Positions 22,324 through 34,129 of a DNA stretch of 64,000 nt are shown piece after piece. Within the stretch, counting starts at the first letter, position 1, and the number at the start of each line of letters is the position of its first letter. The translations under genes were made by a program, and so were the position numbers. Under the pieces are notes generated by a model, which was not told where the DNA came from, did no database searches, and saw only the letters and a program-made list of their open reading frames with translations. The stretch covers positions 1,178,001 to 1,242,000 of the forward strand of contig JALRMH010000002.1 of assembly GCA_026119935.1 (NCBI GenBank), written 5' to 3'. The DNA comes from Endothia cerciana. Taxonomy: Eukaryota > Ascomycota > Sordariomycetes > Diaporthales > Cryphonectriaceae.

Positions 22324-25300
22324 TCCTCTGGCGAGCGGGCCGGGAAATCCGGCCTTTTTCCGTCATGCTTTTATCGACGACTCTAGATTTGGATATGGAG
22401 CCGTGGGTCAGGATTTGTATCTGTTTCGGCGCAACTCTGGCGGCATGGAGGGCATTCCGGACTGGACAGCGGTTCAACAAACCCGTATGGGGCAACGCAC
22501 AAACAGCATTGGAGGGATTACCGGGACAAGAAACTCAACACTGGCGTATTTGCCAAGATCACGTTGGGCACTGAAGAAATGCTCCTTTATACGGCGAAGC
22601 GGCCCTGGTGTTCATGTACATGTGTTTCCATGGATCTATCTCAAGGCCTCGCCAACCTCATTGTGACGCCCTATGGTCGTTCCCAACCCGCGATTTTTAC
22701 GTACACTGTCTTGTATGTATCGGCTGGTGTGCTGTAAACTACCCTGGGCCAAGTACCATGAACCTGTTGAGAAGGGTTCCCCCCCCCCCCTTTTTTTTTC
22801 TTTTTTCCTTCCTTTTTTTTCCTTTCTTTTTCAATCAAATGTCTACCGATGAACCCCAAAATTTCCGTCCTCGTCTTGTTGCCGTAGAAGTAGGCGAGCG
22901 GGGGCCCAAGCGTGAGGGCGCCGAGGGCGGCGGCCTAGGTGGAGAGGCTCTTCTTGCAGCCAAGCTGTCAGACCCAGGTCGCGCCATCGAACGACATGGC
23001 AGAAGCCGATGACGAGGCGGAAGGGAGAGGGCGTCAGCCAGGACAGGTCTTGCAAACATCGGGCCAGCAGATCAGGGAGATAGGGGATGATGGGCGGGTG
23101 TCGTCGTGGTGCAGGCTGTGGCAGCTCACGTGGCCCTCCGCCAGACACATCGAGAACAGCGCCGCACCGGCCGTCGAGAAACACGGACGCAACATGGGAG
23201 ATACAGACCTAGGGACACGGCGCGTTCAACGGCACCGCCTTGACATTCCCGGCCGCGCATCCGTACAGTATCGGCCCCCGCAATGCCACACGACGGCAGG
23301 CCATACCATGCTGACCAGGTGCGCCCCGGGCCCTCGTCTTCCTCCGCCCCTCCTCGCGTGCAATTTCGACCATCCCGTCGGCGAGGTGCCCCGCCAAGGG
23401 GCCACGCGAACGACGGGGGCTCGCGGCCACAGCGGGGAGGGGACTGCCAGCCCCAGGCTCTCCGAACCTCTCCCATCCCGCCGCGATCAGCACCGCGGAG
23501 CTGGCCTGGCCGGCTGCTCACCATGGGCCCAAACGAGGACCGGGTGGACGAGGATCACACCAATAGGACATCGGGGGGCCGCCGACGTCTGGACGGAGCG
23601 GCGGGCGCGCCTCCACCCCCGTGGGAACATTGTAGATGCCGAGGTCCGTCATTTTGTTACCTGGACCGCGGCTCACCGCGTCGAAGCGCGCCCGGACCGG
23701 GTCTCTCCTGTCTGGGGGGCGCGTAGACTGGCTTACCAGCTGTGGGTGGTGTCAATATGGCCGCAGGAAGACCCAGCGCAGTAACGGAGCACATACCAAG
23801 TTCAGCATCCGGTCAGACGAAGCGGGTCTCCGGAACAGACCCAATAACCAAGAACCAAGCCAGGACCTTCCCAGGACCGCCGTAACCCAGTAGATGTACC
23901 TCGAGCCCAGACGAACGACAACGCAGGAACTGCTCCCGTCTCGTCAGCCTCTCCTTATCTCCTGCGCCCTGCCTTTCTCATACACGAGCCATCAGAGGAC
24001 AAGGGGGTGTCAAGAGAGTCGTCCAAACTGTCGGTCCAGGAGCGACATATTCATGTTCACAATACCTCTCCAACGCTTGAAAGAGAAAAGCGACCAGAAG
24101 ACGCATAAAATATTGCGAGCCCAGGACCAGGATGATACAGTGTTTGGTCGGCAGGACAGGATATCACCACACTGACAACGTCAGACCTTCAAGGAGAGCA
24201 CCTACCGGACCCGCACCGGTGTAGTCAATGTCCGGGTGAAGGACAGGAGGCGACCATGCCCCGCGCCGACGTCTTGACAGTCCACGCGGCACCATGTGGT
24301 AGGTAGGATGTGCCCGGATAGGAACCTTATCGACTCGGCGGCAAGTTGACCAAACCACCGGCGCCGCCCTGGGATGGCATTCCTGGAACGTAGAAAGTCT
24401 GACAGAGGGCCAGGGTGAAAGAGTTAGATTGACGAGAAGGGTTAATATGATGGCACTCTGAGAGTTCTGACGAGACAGATGCCAGATACATTCGCCGAGG
24501 CCAGTCTTAATACTACTCTCATTGATACCAAAACACCGTGATGCTATGATACCATGAAGAAAGAGTAACGTGCTTCAACACCCTCGCCGGTTAGGAGCGC
24601 TTGCTCGTGGCGGCGCCGGGTGCTGCCCGGACAAGGGCTTCTGCCAGGCGAGCCGTCGCAACTCTAGAAGAACAATTAGATTAAGTTTGCTTTTGATGTA
24701 TCTAGGTATCTGTATGTAGATGATAACCATGGCAGATCTTGCCAAACCTGGCAACAGCCTACAAATTTTGCGGTACTGAGATAAGCAATTTAGAAGATGA
24801 CCAAGACGCACCTATAAAAACAGTCCTCCACTCAGCCTGCCCGTTGCAAGGCCCCATCCCATGGGACAGCCTCATACCTGGGTGGCCGGCCTTTGAGGTG
24901 GCGGATAGAGAGAATTTGCCCTGTTTGGGGGTGGTGGTGGGGGGGGGGGGCGCGTTGGAGAGAATAGACGGCAGCCCAAAACCAGAGCCCATCCCTAACG
25001 CCTGGCAGCCCCCGAGGTCAAATAACTATGGACAGGTGAGGAGGATGATAAAAAAACATACCTCGCAAATGTGCTTATTAAATTTCCTGGTTAGGGAATT
25101 CGCATGGCGAAGGGGGCCGGCGCTTGCAAGTTTATGTTTGCTGTTGGTTGCTGCTTTATGGCCAAGGGACGAGAATGCCCTTGAAACTTGGAAGCTTAGT
25201 TTGGAGCCAGGAACCTCAAGCACTTCAGGTCGTGAGGGTTCAGAAAAAAAAAACACTTGAGGTTTCTTGCATACATGGGAGCTGCATCATGAAAAGAGGA

Positions 25301-26275
25301 AGGGGAGCCCCGGTCAAGGAGTTGAGCATATGTTCAGACAGGAACAATTGTTTCGTCATGCCACTATGCACACTCTCCTAAGTACCTCGTCCAACCGGGA
25401 GGGGGGGAGAGGGCGCTTTCATCTACCATGAAGCAAGACCCAAGATGAGGGGATCCAGGAACTCTATGCCCCTGAACCCTGCTGCCTAATAACCTCACCT
25501 AAGCCTGGGTGCATCGCGTGTGTGCCTCGGTCTCATGTGTGCGGCATGATCACTTGACCTGTGGGGTGGCAATGCTCAATGAAACGGTGAATGTTCTGGT
25601 CTCCTGTCTTTCCTGGCGACAATCTATATGACGAGTCTGCTATGGGTTGCAAGGGCCGTTTTCGCCCAGAGACGATATGTAACCTCATCACCAGGCGTCA
25701 ACTCGAACAGCCAGGTTCCCGCGAGTTGACTTGATGTTCCCTCATTGATAACTCAGTTCAAGCTTTCCTGCAGATGCCAAAATATTATCTCGGGTCTTTC
25801 CTGATAGGAAGGATTGAGAGGAGTTCCGTCGACTTTGGCCAGTCCTATACCGATGTGCACAATCTGATGCCAGCCCGACCCGTACTCCTAATGCCCTCTC
25901 TGAGACCGAATATGAAGACAGATTGCCACCTAAAGGATCCGAAGAATGGTGGTATATCGCAAGTCGCTGTAACAGGGAAACAGGTATCGCAAATCCAAGA
26001 CAGTCTCAAGTCGATGGCCTAACAATGCTGTGGACTGTATATGCCAAATGAATCAAAACAGATAGTAGTGAAATGTCGCATGTTGCATGCAGGGCAATTT
26101 CGGTCTCGTTCAGCACTTGAACGGGACATCAGCGTGTCGATGTATGGAGGCCTTTGTTGTATGGATGTTGTGCAGCATGCGGAATCTGTCCCGGTGTAGT
26201 TCGTCTTATCTCGTCGCGTCTCGCAAGTCTGTCATGTGTGTCGTTCATTCGTCCTTCGTTTGTCGGCTCGTGCAG
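22324..26275. other. Long gene-poor stretch (about 4 kb)
   Basis: No gene can be supported. Positions 22830-24360 are GC-rich with overlapping open frames on both strands (a 281-codon + frame at 22939-23784, for example), but none shows domain motifs, and the frames are rich in Arg/Pro/Gly as expected of random GC-rich sequence. On the minus strand a short membrane-like segment (ALGALTLGPPLAYFYGNKT) at about 22.84-22.90 kb hints at a decayed gene. Homopolymers: C12 at 22779-22790 followed by T-rich sequence, and G12 at 24939-24950. Confidence 0.5.
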
Positions 26276-28468
26276 TCAAGAACCATCCCGATATCCTCCA
26301 CCACCACGTCCAGCATCCCGTCTTTGGCCCCAGGTACCATCGAAGGAATCCTCGGTCGGCCATTTCGGCGTCGGGATAGGGGCGTATTTGTTGTCTTTTG
26401 CCTTTTCCATCCCGACCCTCAGAATCTCGATGGCCAGCTCCCACCTCCTGACAAGCCGCGCCCTACGCTCACTAAAGACCCTAGTGAGCTCGTCTTCCTC
26501 GTGTGCAAACTCGGCTGCCAGGTCCTCGATGTCCTCCTCGCGCTTCTCGTCCAGCTTCTCGAGCTCCTTGTCCTGTCTCTCGAGGAGCTCCTCCATGCGC
26601 TTGGCCTGGCGGTCCCGCAGCACATTGATTCGCGCCTGATGCAACCGTGCCATCCCCTCCAGGGCATTGTGCTGCTGGCCCAGCTCGCGGAGGTGTTTTT
26701 CTGTAACGACACGAGGTGGCATGTTGGCGTCCACGGTAGAGAGGGGTGTTCGTCCCAGAGCCTCGCAGTATGCCTCCATGTGCTTGACCCGGATCCGGAC
26801 GCTCTTCTCGGCCTGCTCGAGGGATGCTCTTAGATCAATCTCGGCCGCGATCTGTCGCTCCTCGAGGTGCTGCTCCGTCTTGGCGTGGCGCTCGCGCATC
26901 TTCTCGGTCTGGTCCGAGTATTTCTCATTAAGCACCACTTTCCGCTCGTGGTGCCGGGTCCACATCCTCCACTTCGCTCTCCTCTCGAACATCAAGAATC
27001 TCCGCATCTCCTCCTCTTGCTCGCCCTTCAGCCTCGTAAACTCATCGCTCGCCTGTGTCCGCTTCTCCGCCTCCAGGCGGTCCAGCACCGCCGCGGCGGC
27101 TGCGGCCTCCTGAGCCGCCTTCTCCGCCTCCTCCTCGGCCTCGCGCTGCTCTTCCTCCAGCCTCCTCCGCTCGAGCTCCTCTTGCCCGTCGCAGAGATTC
27201 GGACACCCGATCGACGGGTCCCAGATCGCCCCGCAGATGTAGCAGAACTGTGCCTTACACCTGCACGTCATGTGGGTGCAGCCGTGGCTCAGCTCCACCA
27301 GCGTCCTACACCTGTAGCACCGCCTCCAGCCGGATTTCTCGCCCATACGAAGCACCTGATCCAACTCGACGTCGCTGGGACAGTCCTGCCCGAGTGGGTG
27401 AGCACGCATCTTGCACATCGTGCACACCCGTGTCCGGCACTCGCGGCATATGACATCGAAGGGATGCTTGGGGTCGATCTTGTTTCGAGGTGGGATGAAG
27501 ACGTTGCAGTTGGCGTTCGGGCAGAAGATTCGTGCCTCCCAGGGCGTGCTGTATTGCTGAACGGCTTTCAGGAAGGCCTGCTGCTCCTCGCGGTTCAGGA
27601 GAGGCTTGATGATGCTGCCTGGTATTGCTTGCGTGCAACACCTCGGCGGCATCTTGGACTCGTCGGTCGTGGCCTGGTTGGTCATTATCCGCAAACAGCT
27701 GCCGCAGTACGTGTGACCGCATGGCAGATTTTGGAGGTCGTCCTGCCTGGCGAAGTCATCGCGACAGCATATGCACGAGCTGGGGCAGTGGTGTGAGCTC
27801 TTGGGTGGTTTAGATCCGTGTGGCTGCGCTTTGGGGGCCAGGAACTTATACATTGTGGCAGGGGCCATGGACGACCGTTTTTTCCACCGTACTCTCGCCT
27901 TGATCCCGTTTGTGATGCTGATGACGCTCCTCCTCTTGCCAACACTGAATATGCTCGGCGCCCTACCCGCCGAGGGCGAGGGCTGCTTGTTGGTCTTCGG
28001 CTGGTTGAGGCTCGGTTCCACCTGTGCGAGGTATTTGTCGTACTGAGAGAAGGTGAGACTCCGTGATCTGACCCTCGGGCTCGCGGGGTAACCGGCGACG
28101 GACAGAGGGTCCGCAGCCGCGCCGGCCAGGGAGCAGGGCCTTGATGCCATGGCCGTGTCTGCGGTCTCGCCGGAGCCGGAGGAGGCATTCCGGGCATGGC
28201 CGGAGACAGCGGCCGTGTCTGATTCGGTCACAATGTTGCTGGTTTCTATCGGCGTCGGCGGTCGTGTTGATATGCCCAACGCCTGTGCCCTTGCGTTCAG
28301 CTCCCGTTCTATCTGCGCCTCCGACGCCCCATCGTGTGCCGGTAGCAGCACCTCCAGCACGTAGTCGCCATCGTCTAGCTCGGCCAGGTCGGTGGCGGGG
28401 ACACTCATGTCGCTCGCGACGTGGCCGCTGGTCGGCTGCGAGGTGAGGATAGCCAGCGAACCCATCAC
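26276..28468 (-). CDS. RBR (RING1-IBR-RING2) family E3 ubiquitin ligase
   Basis: Single exon, 730 aa. An N-terminal Ser/Ala-rich disordered region of about 225 residues is followed by RING1 (CPSSCICCRDDF with LPCGHTYCGSCLR), an IBR domain (CPNANCNVFIPP, CRECRTRVCTMCKMRAH) and RING2 (CYRCRTLVELSHGCTHMTC then CKAQFCYICG). The active-site cysteine expected in RBR ligases, in the H-G-C-x-H-M motif, is present at residue 397, so the ligase should be able to form the thioester intermediate. The C-terminal 300 residues are a very long charged coiled coil (Glu/Arg/Gln-rich) with a poly-Ala stretch. The ATG at 28468 is preferred; a second Met about 20 codons downstream (MSVPATDLAE) is possible. Substrate is unknown. 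Confidence 0.88.
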   Translation of the reverse strand: MMGSLAILTSQPTSGHVASDMSVPATDLAELDDGDYVLEVLLPAHDGASEAQIERELNARAQALGISTRPPTPIETSNIVTESDTAAVSGHARNASSGSGETADTAMASRPCSLAGAAADPLSVAGYPASPRVRSRSLTFSQYDKYLAQVEPSLNQPKTNKQPSPSAGRAPSIFSVGKRRSVISITNGIKARVRWKKRSSMAPATMYKFLAPKAQPHGSKPPKSSHHCPSSCICCRDDFARQDDLQNLPCGHTYCGSCLRIMTNQATTDESKMPPRCCTQAIPGSIIKPLLNREEQQAFLKAVQQYSTPWEARIFCPNANCNVFIPPRNKIDPKHPFDVICRECRTRVCTMCKMRAHPLGQDCPSDVELDQVLRMGEKSGWRRCYRCRTLVELSHGCTHMTCRCKAQFCYICGAIWDPSIGCPNLCDGQEELERRRLEEEQREAEEEAEKAAQEAAAAAAVLDRLEAEKRTQASDEFTRLKGEQEEEMRRFLMFERRAKWRMWTRHHERKVVLNEKYSDQTEKMRERHAKTEQHLEERQIAAEIDLRASLEQAEKSVRIRVKHMEAYCEALGRTPLSTVDANMPPRVVTEKHLRELGQQHNALEGMARLHQARINVLRDRQAKRMEELLERQDKELEKLDEKREEDIEDLAAEFAHEEDELTRVFSERRARLVRRWELAIEILRVGMEKAKDNKYAPIPTPKWPTEDSFDGTWGQRRDAGRGGGGYRDGS

Positions 28469-28629
28469 GACGTTGTCGAGGTGGTGGGTCCGCCCGCTGC
28501 TGTGGTTTCTTGCCCCCTCTGCAACCTCTGGAGGGTGCTCACACCCATCCGAGGTCAGACACGCAGCAGGAGCGGAGGGTGGGAACGAGGCAGAAGATCG
28601 TCAAGGCCCAAGCTCCGAAAGGATAGTTC

Positions 28630-28676
28630 GGGATGGGATGGGATGGGATGGGATGGGATGGGATGAGATGGGATGG
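28630..28676. repeat. (GGGAT)n microsatellite
   Basis: About nine near-perfect copies of the pentamer GGGAT on the + strand, with one GAGAT variant near the end, about 160 nt upstream of the RBR ligase start codon. It probably lies in the promoter or 5' UTR of that gene. Confidence 0.9.
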
Positions 28677-29359
28677 ATGACGGTGAGCGTGACGGTCAGA
28701 CGCGACCTTTCAGGCCAGACGATCCATATCCCGCCGGCGCCTTGTGACCTCGTTCTACCGACGGCAGTGGGGGTCCACGGGTCGAAGCAGCATCCGCAGG
28801 ACAATGTTTGTTTGGGGAGGCGGCCCCTTGGTGATCTGAATGGGTGCGAGGGGGAGGCGGCACGAGCGCTTCGGGGTCGCTTAGCCCACACCTAGGCCTT
28901 AGTGTCGGGTGGTGGTGCACGACGATTAGCTGGTGGAGCGTACTGTGACTATGTATGGTACGAGACCTGCAGGCCCGCTGGCACTGGGTGGGCTGGTATG
29001 ACGCGCTGGCTGCAGATAGCAAGCGGGGTCTGTGCAGACGAGGCTCGGCAGAGGGTCAGGGTTGGGGTCCAAATGGTCGTCCTATGGACAGCAGGCTGAC
29101 GAGGGCTGGCACGGCATAGAGAGATCGTTCGAAGGTGTTCAAGAAGGACAAGTGTTTCAGGATCCTGAAGACGGCAGCAGGATAGGAGAGGGTGATTCGC
29201 CAGTTGGCCGGCAGAAAAGGATCAGACGAGGTGCGATATAAGGCAAAACCCCCCCCTGGTTCTTCGTCAGGCAACAAGGCGGAACGATAAAGAATTATCA
29301 CTCAACGTTAATAAACGCCACGACAATCAACCGCTGGTAGGGTGGGCCCAGAAAGACAA

Positions 29360-29478
29360 AGGGGGAGGGAGAGAGGGAGGGGGGGAGAGAGAGAGAGAGA
29401 GAAGAGAGAGACAGAGGAAGAAGAAGAAGAAGAAGAAGAAGAAAAAAGGAAGAAAAAAAAAAAAAGAAAAAAAAAAAC
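29360..29478. repeat. Purine-rich low-complexity block (GA)n, (GAA)n, A-rich
   Basis: Successive GAGAGA, GAAGAA and A-rich runs on the + strand. It produces a meaningless Phe/Ser-rich ORF on the minus strand. No gene. Confidence 0.85.
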
Positions 29479-31626
29479 TCTATCCGTGATGGTCAAGATG
29501 CATTGGATGTGAGGACGAGAGAAGTGGTTTGGTTCCTATACCTCGGTCACTTTTCCTGACTGCAAGCGTCGCATTCCGGGCTGCATCTTCAGCTGAGACC
29601 CAAAACAACCTTGACCAAACTCAGTTAAACTCTCTGTATCCCCGTCCGTCCCTTTGAGATCTTTCTATCAAAAATAAATTTGTTCCATGTAGTTCCTGAA
29701 CTGTCAACATAGCCCCCGTCGTGGTCCAGATCACAGAGGTCGACAAGCCAAGCCTTTACAAGCCTTGCCCGCCAAGGTTCTGACATCTCAGAGATGCCGT
29801 CTTGTCGCGGGATGCCTGCGTGAGCCGTTTCAAGCTTGGTGGGCTGCAGGACAACTCACTCACCTACATAGATAATATCGACCGTAACGAGCGGTTCGGG
29901 ACAGTAGGAACAAGGCAACGGCCAAGGCATATCTAGCCTGTAACACCCCCGCTGCCGTGTGACTGATCACAATGCCTCTGTCCTTCCACCCTTGACCTGT
30001 CATATCGCTGCTGGCCGGTCTGTGAGAGCAAACGATCCAGGCCGGCCGGTTTGACACGATGGGGCTGCACCTCGCCCCGAGCTTTGAAGTCTTCACCGGC
30101 CTGCAGCTGCTGACTGATGGGCGTCCTATCACCGCGAGGCGGTACTGCAACATCCCTTGTGTTGCCATGTGATCGCCATCTTATCTCAGCCAGCGCGTTT
30201 TCTCACGTTTGACGTCTTTCGTGGCCGCGTCCAGATATTGCGACACCCGCTGGTCCACCCCGCGCTATATGCGCGCCAGATACCGGTACCAGACACCCAT
30301 GTGTGTATGACATTGGCCTGCTGGGCGATTCGCTACCCCCATGTGCCATGCAGCTACGATACTATGTAGACGCTGCTGTTGCATGATCGTCCGGTGGGCC
30401 AGCCTGAGCAAGCTGTCCCAGGCGGGCCTGGCTATTCATTCCCATCAGCGCCTACTGATGCGGTGGGCCTGTCTCATTTCACCGCACTCACCGCTTACTG
30501 GGCAGGATAGATGTGAGGCCGGATTTGCCCCCTTTTTCACAAAAAACTTTATTTTTTTTATATTTTTATATATATATTTTTTACCCCCCCCCCCCTTCTT
30601 AACCCGCTCTGCGGATCGCATGGATCGCAACCGATCACGGGGGTCTCTCTTTTCATGATGGGTCCTCCAAAACAGCCCCAACGTGGTCTGTCCTCAGTGC
30701 CATGACAGCTACGTTATTCCCGGCGGGCCGCCGGAGTTCGCACGCGCCCGAGTCCAGTATCAACGTCGAAGATCTTCCTGAGTTCACGCGCACGCCTCCG
30801 ACAAACTCCGGCGATGCAAAGTGGCCTCGTCGGGTGCCCCGTGTGTGTGGTCTTGACCCCTGAGCTTTCTCGGAGGAGAACCGGCTTTAAACGACCCCTC
30901 GTTGGTCGCGTTGTTGGATGTCGGCCTTTTCGATCACAGGATCAGGGATTATCGCGGCTGACCACCACACCGGCTGCAGGCTTACTCTCTTCGGACGCCA
31001 GACCACGTTTTCCCGGCCGCCTACCTAGGCACCGACTGGGTAGCTGCTCATTCCCCCATCTACACCATCCCGCGGGCCCACAACACGTGGTGTGGCCTGT
31101 GTCTCTTGAGAAGAGGTTGTTTCCCGCCCGCGCCGCCGGACGGGGGCTGCCAAACGACCGGATGGAGCACCGTCGTTGGTGAGGCTCACCACTGCGTGAG
31201 GTCAGGGGACCTCTGGCACCGGAGACTGGTGCATTCTCTCGAAGCATGCGGTTCGTTCCTGAAGGCATGTACGCGGTTGTTCCCGGAAGCGGGACCGTGA
31301 GACGGGCGAGCCGCTTGAGGACGTGTCTTGAATCTTCTACCATAGTAGTCGTGACATTCATGTGGCGACACATTTCTTTCCAGGCGCTGGCCTCGACGTC
31401 CCGAACTCTCCGACAGACCCGGTCCTTCCGTAACCCAGCCAGCCGGCTCGCAGTGCTGGAGGGACAACTACGGCATCCTCAGCCCCGTCCACGGGTCGCC
31501 ATGATCACGACTGCTGCTTAAGTGGTCTGTCTCACGGCGACCGCGGCATGCTTGGTCGCAGGTCGCATCTCTGGAAGATCAGAGACTTGGAGCCGGCGCT
31601 TGATCAGGGTTTTATTCGCGAGTTTG

Positions 31627-32472
31627 CTAATTGAGTATTGGCAAGGTGTTTTCGTCGCTAATGTCATCGCTCTGGAGCATGATCAGGCGCTTCTCGGCAC
31701 CGTCCTTGGTGTATATCCATAACTCGTCGTGCAGATGCTGTTGCCAGGCTTCATCAAAGTCACACCATTCAGTCTTTAAGAGCATTTCATCGTGCTTCTT
31801 TGTCCATCCCAACAGGTGCCGGCCCTCAAAAACATAGCGTTGCTCACATAACCACCCACTTCCAGTTCGAATCCGGTACCGCATGGCTGGGAGGTTGGCA
31901 ATGGCTTCGAATGAGTGACCGCGCTTGTGGTTCAGACCCAGTATCTTGTCCTCCATCAAGGTCCATCTTTTATCTTTACTTTCTCGCCTCCACAGGCCCC
32001 ATCTTCGGAGTTTTCCTTGGACTGGAGGCACACTGCGATACAAAAGCCGACCGATTTCTCCAGGACTAAGATCAAGATCCACCCTCAAGCGCCTCAGCAT
32101 CTCGTTCTCCCACGGCGGCCATGGAATTTGGGTTAGAATGTCCGCATTCCCACGCTGCCACAACTCCAGTGACTTTCCTACGCGCCACGGCCCAGGCGAG
32201 GCCGCTACTAGAGGACCCACGGGGCCCGCAGACAAAGTCTGCGGGCGGTTCTGGACATGGAGCGATCCAACCTGGTTGCGTCTCCCGGCCTCACTGCGAG
32301 GTTGGTGCCATACCGTGGCGGCGTTCCCGAGCTGCCATGGTAAGGGCTGATAGCTTTGGACAAGGCCCGTGGGCGTCTGCCCACTCGTGGCGCTGTTGTA
32401 TACCTGCGACGGGCCGCTTCCCTGCGGGTCTGTTGTTTGTGCGGTGATGACACTGGAAAATGTATAAAACAT
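31627..32472 (-). CDS. Hypothetical protein with Myb/SANT-like segments, 281 aa
   Basis: Single open frame on the minus strand. The first 100 residues are Gln/Pro/Ser-rich and probably disordered. Two later segments have tryptophan spacing like Myb/SANT helices: WPPWENEMLRRLRVDLDLSP with an acidic start and GKLRRWGLW end, and RWTLMEDKILGLNHKRGHSF with a following IANLPAM. A third, WTKKHDEMLLKTEWCDFDEA, resembles a further helix-turn-helix. Such arrays are common in fungal DNA-binding proteins of unknown target. The gene is isolated in gene-poor DNA. An N-terminal extension by an upstream exon is possible because the ATG (MFYTFSSVIT) is not followed by anything family-like. Confidence 0.55.
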   Translation of the reverse strand: MFYTFSSVITAQTTDPQGSGPSQVYNSATSGQTPTGLVQSYQPLPWQLGNAATVWHQPRSEAGRRNQVGSLHVQNRPQTLSAGPVGPLVAASPGPWRVGKSLELWQRGNADILTQIPWPPWENEMLRRLRVDLDLSPGEIGRLLYRSVPPVQGKLRRWGLWRRESKDKRWTLMEDKILGLNHKRGHSFEAIANLPAMRYRIRTGSGWLCEQRYVFEGRHLLGWTKKHDEMLLKTEWCDFDEAWQQHLHDELWIYTKDGAEKRLIMLQSDDISDENTLPILN

Positions 32473-34129
32473 TAGGTCCTCCTGTGGTGTTGGCAGATCT
32501 GCCGCGGTGGCGAAGGTGGCGAAGGGGTTCTATCCGTTCATGGTGATTGATGTTGACTCGCCGGCAGTTCAATCTGTTGCAGGTCTGGGTCATCCGGAGT
32601 AATTATAAAGTATGTCCCTGCAGGAAGTTCTGGAGATGTTTGGGGATATTGGTGTAAGCATGTTAATTGTGTTGATGGCTAGGAGGCAAGATAGGTAAGG
32701 TGCCCGGCAGATTGGCAAGCAGAGGAATTGCTCTTTGCAGTGCTCCTTTATACCTTCCACGTCTTCCACGCCTGCTATCAGTCTCGGCATAGTTAGGAAT
32801 GATACGGTCTTGATGAAAGAAAGTGCCATTATCATCCTATGCATCCCACCTACCTACCCACCTTCCTTCCCTTCTCCTGATGGATAGGGATGAACTCCTG
32901 TGGGACAGCTCCCCCGTCAGATCACCCCGATGACTGGCTTCAGTTGTAGTTGTCCTGTGCACTAACCTCGGGAGCAGGTGTCCGCACTGAGCAATTCCTC
33001 ATGCACCTCTGCGGATATCCGTTCTCATTATCACTGCGAGCTACTAGGTAAAACGCTAGACTCATGGGCCAGATATTGTGCCCTCAAATGTCCCGATAGC
33101 CAAGGAACATCCTCAAGCCCAGATACTGAAGTCAATGCGGGATTTGTCTGACCCGCTACCGGGCCCTTCCCCCTAAATGCCCGCGTCCGACGGCATCTGC
33201 TTGCGAACGTGCCAGAGTGTATGGCGCACGCCTGCCTGCGGGATAACTATAAGCTCCGATAGGCACGAGGTAGACATACATCGGGCTCGAGTTGGGCATT
33301 TTGAGATACCGCATACTGGTCCTCAGCTGGCGATGAACTCGGGGTGGATAGGTCAAACTGCCTGGCCTAGAGCCTAGACGTGCTGAGCATCCTCAGGTTG
33401 GGCATAACAGCGTCCAACAACGCGTACTCGTGACGACGCGCCCCAGTTGGACTGGCAACAGAAGAAGGCAAAACACACCAGATACATGGCAAAAGTACCC
33501 CTCTTCTTTGACTGGGTCCCTGTATGCATGGCCAGCAGTTAGTGGTCCCTTGAGGCCGCCTGGGTGCATATCTCATGTTACGCACATAATTACCTGGGAC
33601 GTACCTACAGACTAACCCGCGCTGTACCGCCCGGGTATGATCAAATGAGTGCCGAAGACTGGGAAGGGAGTCTATCTTTGCTCTTTTCCTGCTTCTTCCC
33701 TCCTCCACCTTGGCATTCCTAACCCGTGTCTCTGTCCCCAGTTCGACCGGGCTGCCCTTTTCGGCTTCATACCGCGAGGTTTTGTGTGCTAGCTCACCAT
33801 CTGCTTTGTGCCTGTCCAGTTGGCATGGCCGGCCTTGAGAGCAGTACATTGGGTAACCAAGATAATTTTGAGATTTCTATTATACAGGTTCTCGGTACTA
33901 GACAGGTCGTCGTTACCAGACGGGTTGACCTAGATTTCAGAGGTGGCTTCCCCTACTACTCCCCGCGCGGTAGGTCGTCGCCGGCCCAGGTCGCAACAAG
34001 ATTCTATCCAAAAAAAAATAAAAAAAAAATAAAAAAAATAGGGAGAGCAAGAGCAATGTAACGCATATGTGGACGAAGGTAAACGCTGGAGGGACAAAAA
34101 GACGTACATTGAACCGGAGTCATCATTGG

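Larger units (their letters stand above)
28469..31626. other. Intergenic region, no gene recognised
   Basis: About 3.2 kb. It includes the (GGGAT)n repeat near the 5' side of the RBR gene, a GA/GAA/A-rich low-complexity block at 29360-29478, and an AT-rich patch with a C12 run at 30584-30595. The GC-rich part at 30.7-31.5 kb has overlapping open frames on both strands; one reads AYLGTDWVAAHSPIYTIPRA and could be a gene relic, but no family is recognised. Confidence 0.5.

Noticed and set aside
22939..23784. 281-codon + open frame in gene-poor DNA
   Set aside because: No domain, no signal peptide, Arg/Pro/Gly-rich; overlapping frames of similar length on the other strand suggest chance.
26867..27796. 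309-codon + frame antisense to the RBR ligase
   Set aside because: Leu/His-rich shadow; the RBR zinc-binding pattern is on the other strand.
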